Origin: Xanthobacteraceae bacterium
Lineage (GTDB): Bacteria > Pseudomonadota > Alphaproteobacteria > Rhizobiales > Xanthobacteraceae
NCBI GenBank assembly: GCA_019746355.1
Contig: JAIESC010000221.1
Coordinates: 1 to 8,093 of the forward strand
Length of the DNA: 8,093 nt
Reading direction: 5' to 3'
The notes under the pieces are model-generated. The model saw only the letters and a program-made list of their open reading frames with translations, did no database searches and was not told where the DNA came from. This document shows positions 7,374-8,093 of this stretch, piece by piece. The translations under genes were made by a program, and so were the position numbers. Numbering within the stretch: the first letter of the stretch is position 1; every line of letters begins with the position of its first letter.

Positions 7374-8093
7374 ATGGCGCAGTCGCTTGATTTGAATGCC
7401 GGCGGACCCGCGCCGAAGATCCGTCGTCTTAACCGCCTGCCGGTCATCGCTGCGATCGTGTTTGTCGTGTTGTTCTTTGGCGTGATCCTCTATGGGCTCG
7501 CGACGCGCGGATTGTATTTCCGCGGTGATCGCGGCCCCGATGGCCCGGCATCGAGTCCCGCCTCGACCTACGCCGATGCGATGAAGCGCAACGTGCCCGA
7601 CGGCATCATCGAGGATCCGACGCCGGCGCAGGTGTTTCAACCCGCGCCTCCGCCGGCGCCCGAGCGACCCGCGGCCAATCCCTTCACCCCCGCACCGCAG
7701 CCGGCGCGCGAAGGGCCGGCGGTCGAATCCGAGGAGGCCTGGCGCGCCCGCATCGAGCGCGAGCAGCGTGAGCAGTATCTGCGCGAGCAACACCGACAGC
7801 GCATGGCGCGCATTCAGGCGCACAGTACCGCTTATGATTCACCGCTTGGCGTGAACCTCGCCAAGTTGCAGACCGCGACGCCCGCCGGGGCACAACAACA
7901 GCAACAACGGCCGGGAGCCGCGAGCCCGCTTGGCAATGGGGGCGCGGCCGATCTTTACGCGGCCGCGCTCCGCGCCGGTTTGACCGGGCAGCCCATCGAC
8001 CCGAACGGGCAGACACCGAAAGAGAGCTTCTTCAACAGCGACCTCACCAAGCTCGGCTATCTGCCCAACTCCGTGGTGCCGCAACGATCGCCG
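7374..8093 (+). CDS. trbI: TrbI, VirB10-like core channel protein, N-terminal part (partial)
   Basis: The frame is open from the ATG at 7374 to the window end, giving 240 residues without a stop. GGGGAGGG at 7361-7368 lies five bases upstream. An adjacent in-frame GTG at 7371 is too close to that site to be preferred. The product has a short cytoplasmic N-terminus, one membrane span (about residues 22-43, LPVIAAIVFVVLFFGVILYG) and the conserved YADAMKRNVPDGIIEDP (66-82). A proline-rich periplasmic linker follows (82-115), then a charged, probably helical stretch (118-150, rich in Arg, Glu and Gln) and a glutamine run near 174-178. The last part, FFNSDLTKLGYLPNSVVP, is where the VirB10 beta-barrel domain begins; that domain lies beyond the window. 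TrbI spans from the inner membrane to the outer-membrane pore formed with TrbG and TrbH. Confidence 0.95.
   Translation, partial: MAQSLDLNAGGPAPKIRRLNRLPVIAAIVFVVLFFGVILYGLATRGLYFRGDRGPDGPASSPASTYADAMKRNVPDGIIEDPTPAQVFQPAPPPAPERPAANPFTPAPQPAREGPAVESEEAWRARIEREQREQYLREQHRQRMARIQAHSTAYDSPLGVNLAKLQTATPAGAQQQQQRPGAASPLGNGGAADLYAAALRAGLTGQPIDPNGQTPKESFFNSDLTKLGYLPNSVVPQRSP

Overview
The window is one continuous stretch of a trb-type mating-pair-formation operon, the P-type (IncP/Ti-like) type IV secretion system used for conjugation. All genes lie on the + strand in the canonical order: trbB (3' end only), trbC, trbD, trbE, trbJ, a small trbK-like gene, trbL, trbF, trbG, trbH and trbI (5' part only). 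There is no intergenic stretch longer than about 25 bases. High G+C, strong third-position G/C bias and the gene order suggest an alphaproteobacterium (Rhizobiales- or Sphingomonadales-like). The operon would sit on an integrative conjugative element, genomic island or conjugative plasmid. The sequence cannot decide which, because no integrase, relaxase, origin of transfer or replication gene is visible.

Layout. Bases 1-147 hold the tail of the TrbB hexameric ATPase. Bases 137-788 encode the pilin TrbC and the small inner-membrane protein TrbD. Bases 797-3235 encode the large VirB4-type ATPase TrbE. Bases 3210-4180 encode the exported TrbJ (VirB5-like) and a 56-residue single-span TrbK-like protein that is easily missed because it starts at a GTG overlapping the trbJ stop. 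Bases 4190-5380 encode the polytopic TrbL (VirB6-like). Bases 5399-7361 encode TrbF (VirB8-like), TrbG (VirB9-like) and the lipoprotein TrbH. Bases 7374-8093 encode the first 240 residues of TrbI (VirB10-like), which runs off the window.

How they work together. TrbB and TrbE power pilus assembly and DNA transfer. TrbC is the pilus subunit and TrbJ a likely minor pilus or assembly component. TrbD, TrbL and TrbF form the inner-membrane platform. TrbG, TrbH and TrbI form the core channel across periplasm and outer membrane. TrbK-like proteins are usually assigned to entry exclusion. Four gene pairs overlap (trbB/C, C/D, E/J, J/K), pointing to translational coupling in a single transcript whose promoter lies upstream of the window. 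No promoter or terminator is visible inside.

This is mostly a well-known system. The most notable observation is that TrbJ and the adjacent small TrbK-like protein end in nearly the same peptide: FF, then 6-7 residues, then TSGGQ-x-M-x-PRW. The two copies are encoded by clearly diverged codons, so the shared tail looks like a peptide signal kept by selection. In the small protein this tail makes up most of what follows the membrane span.
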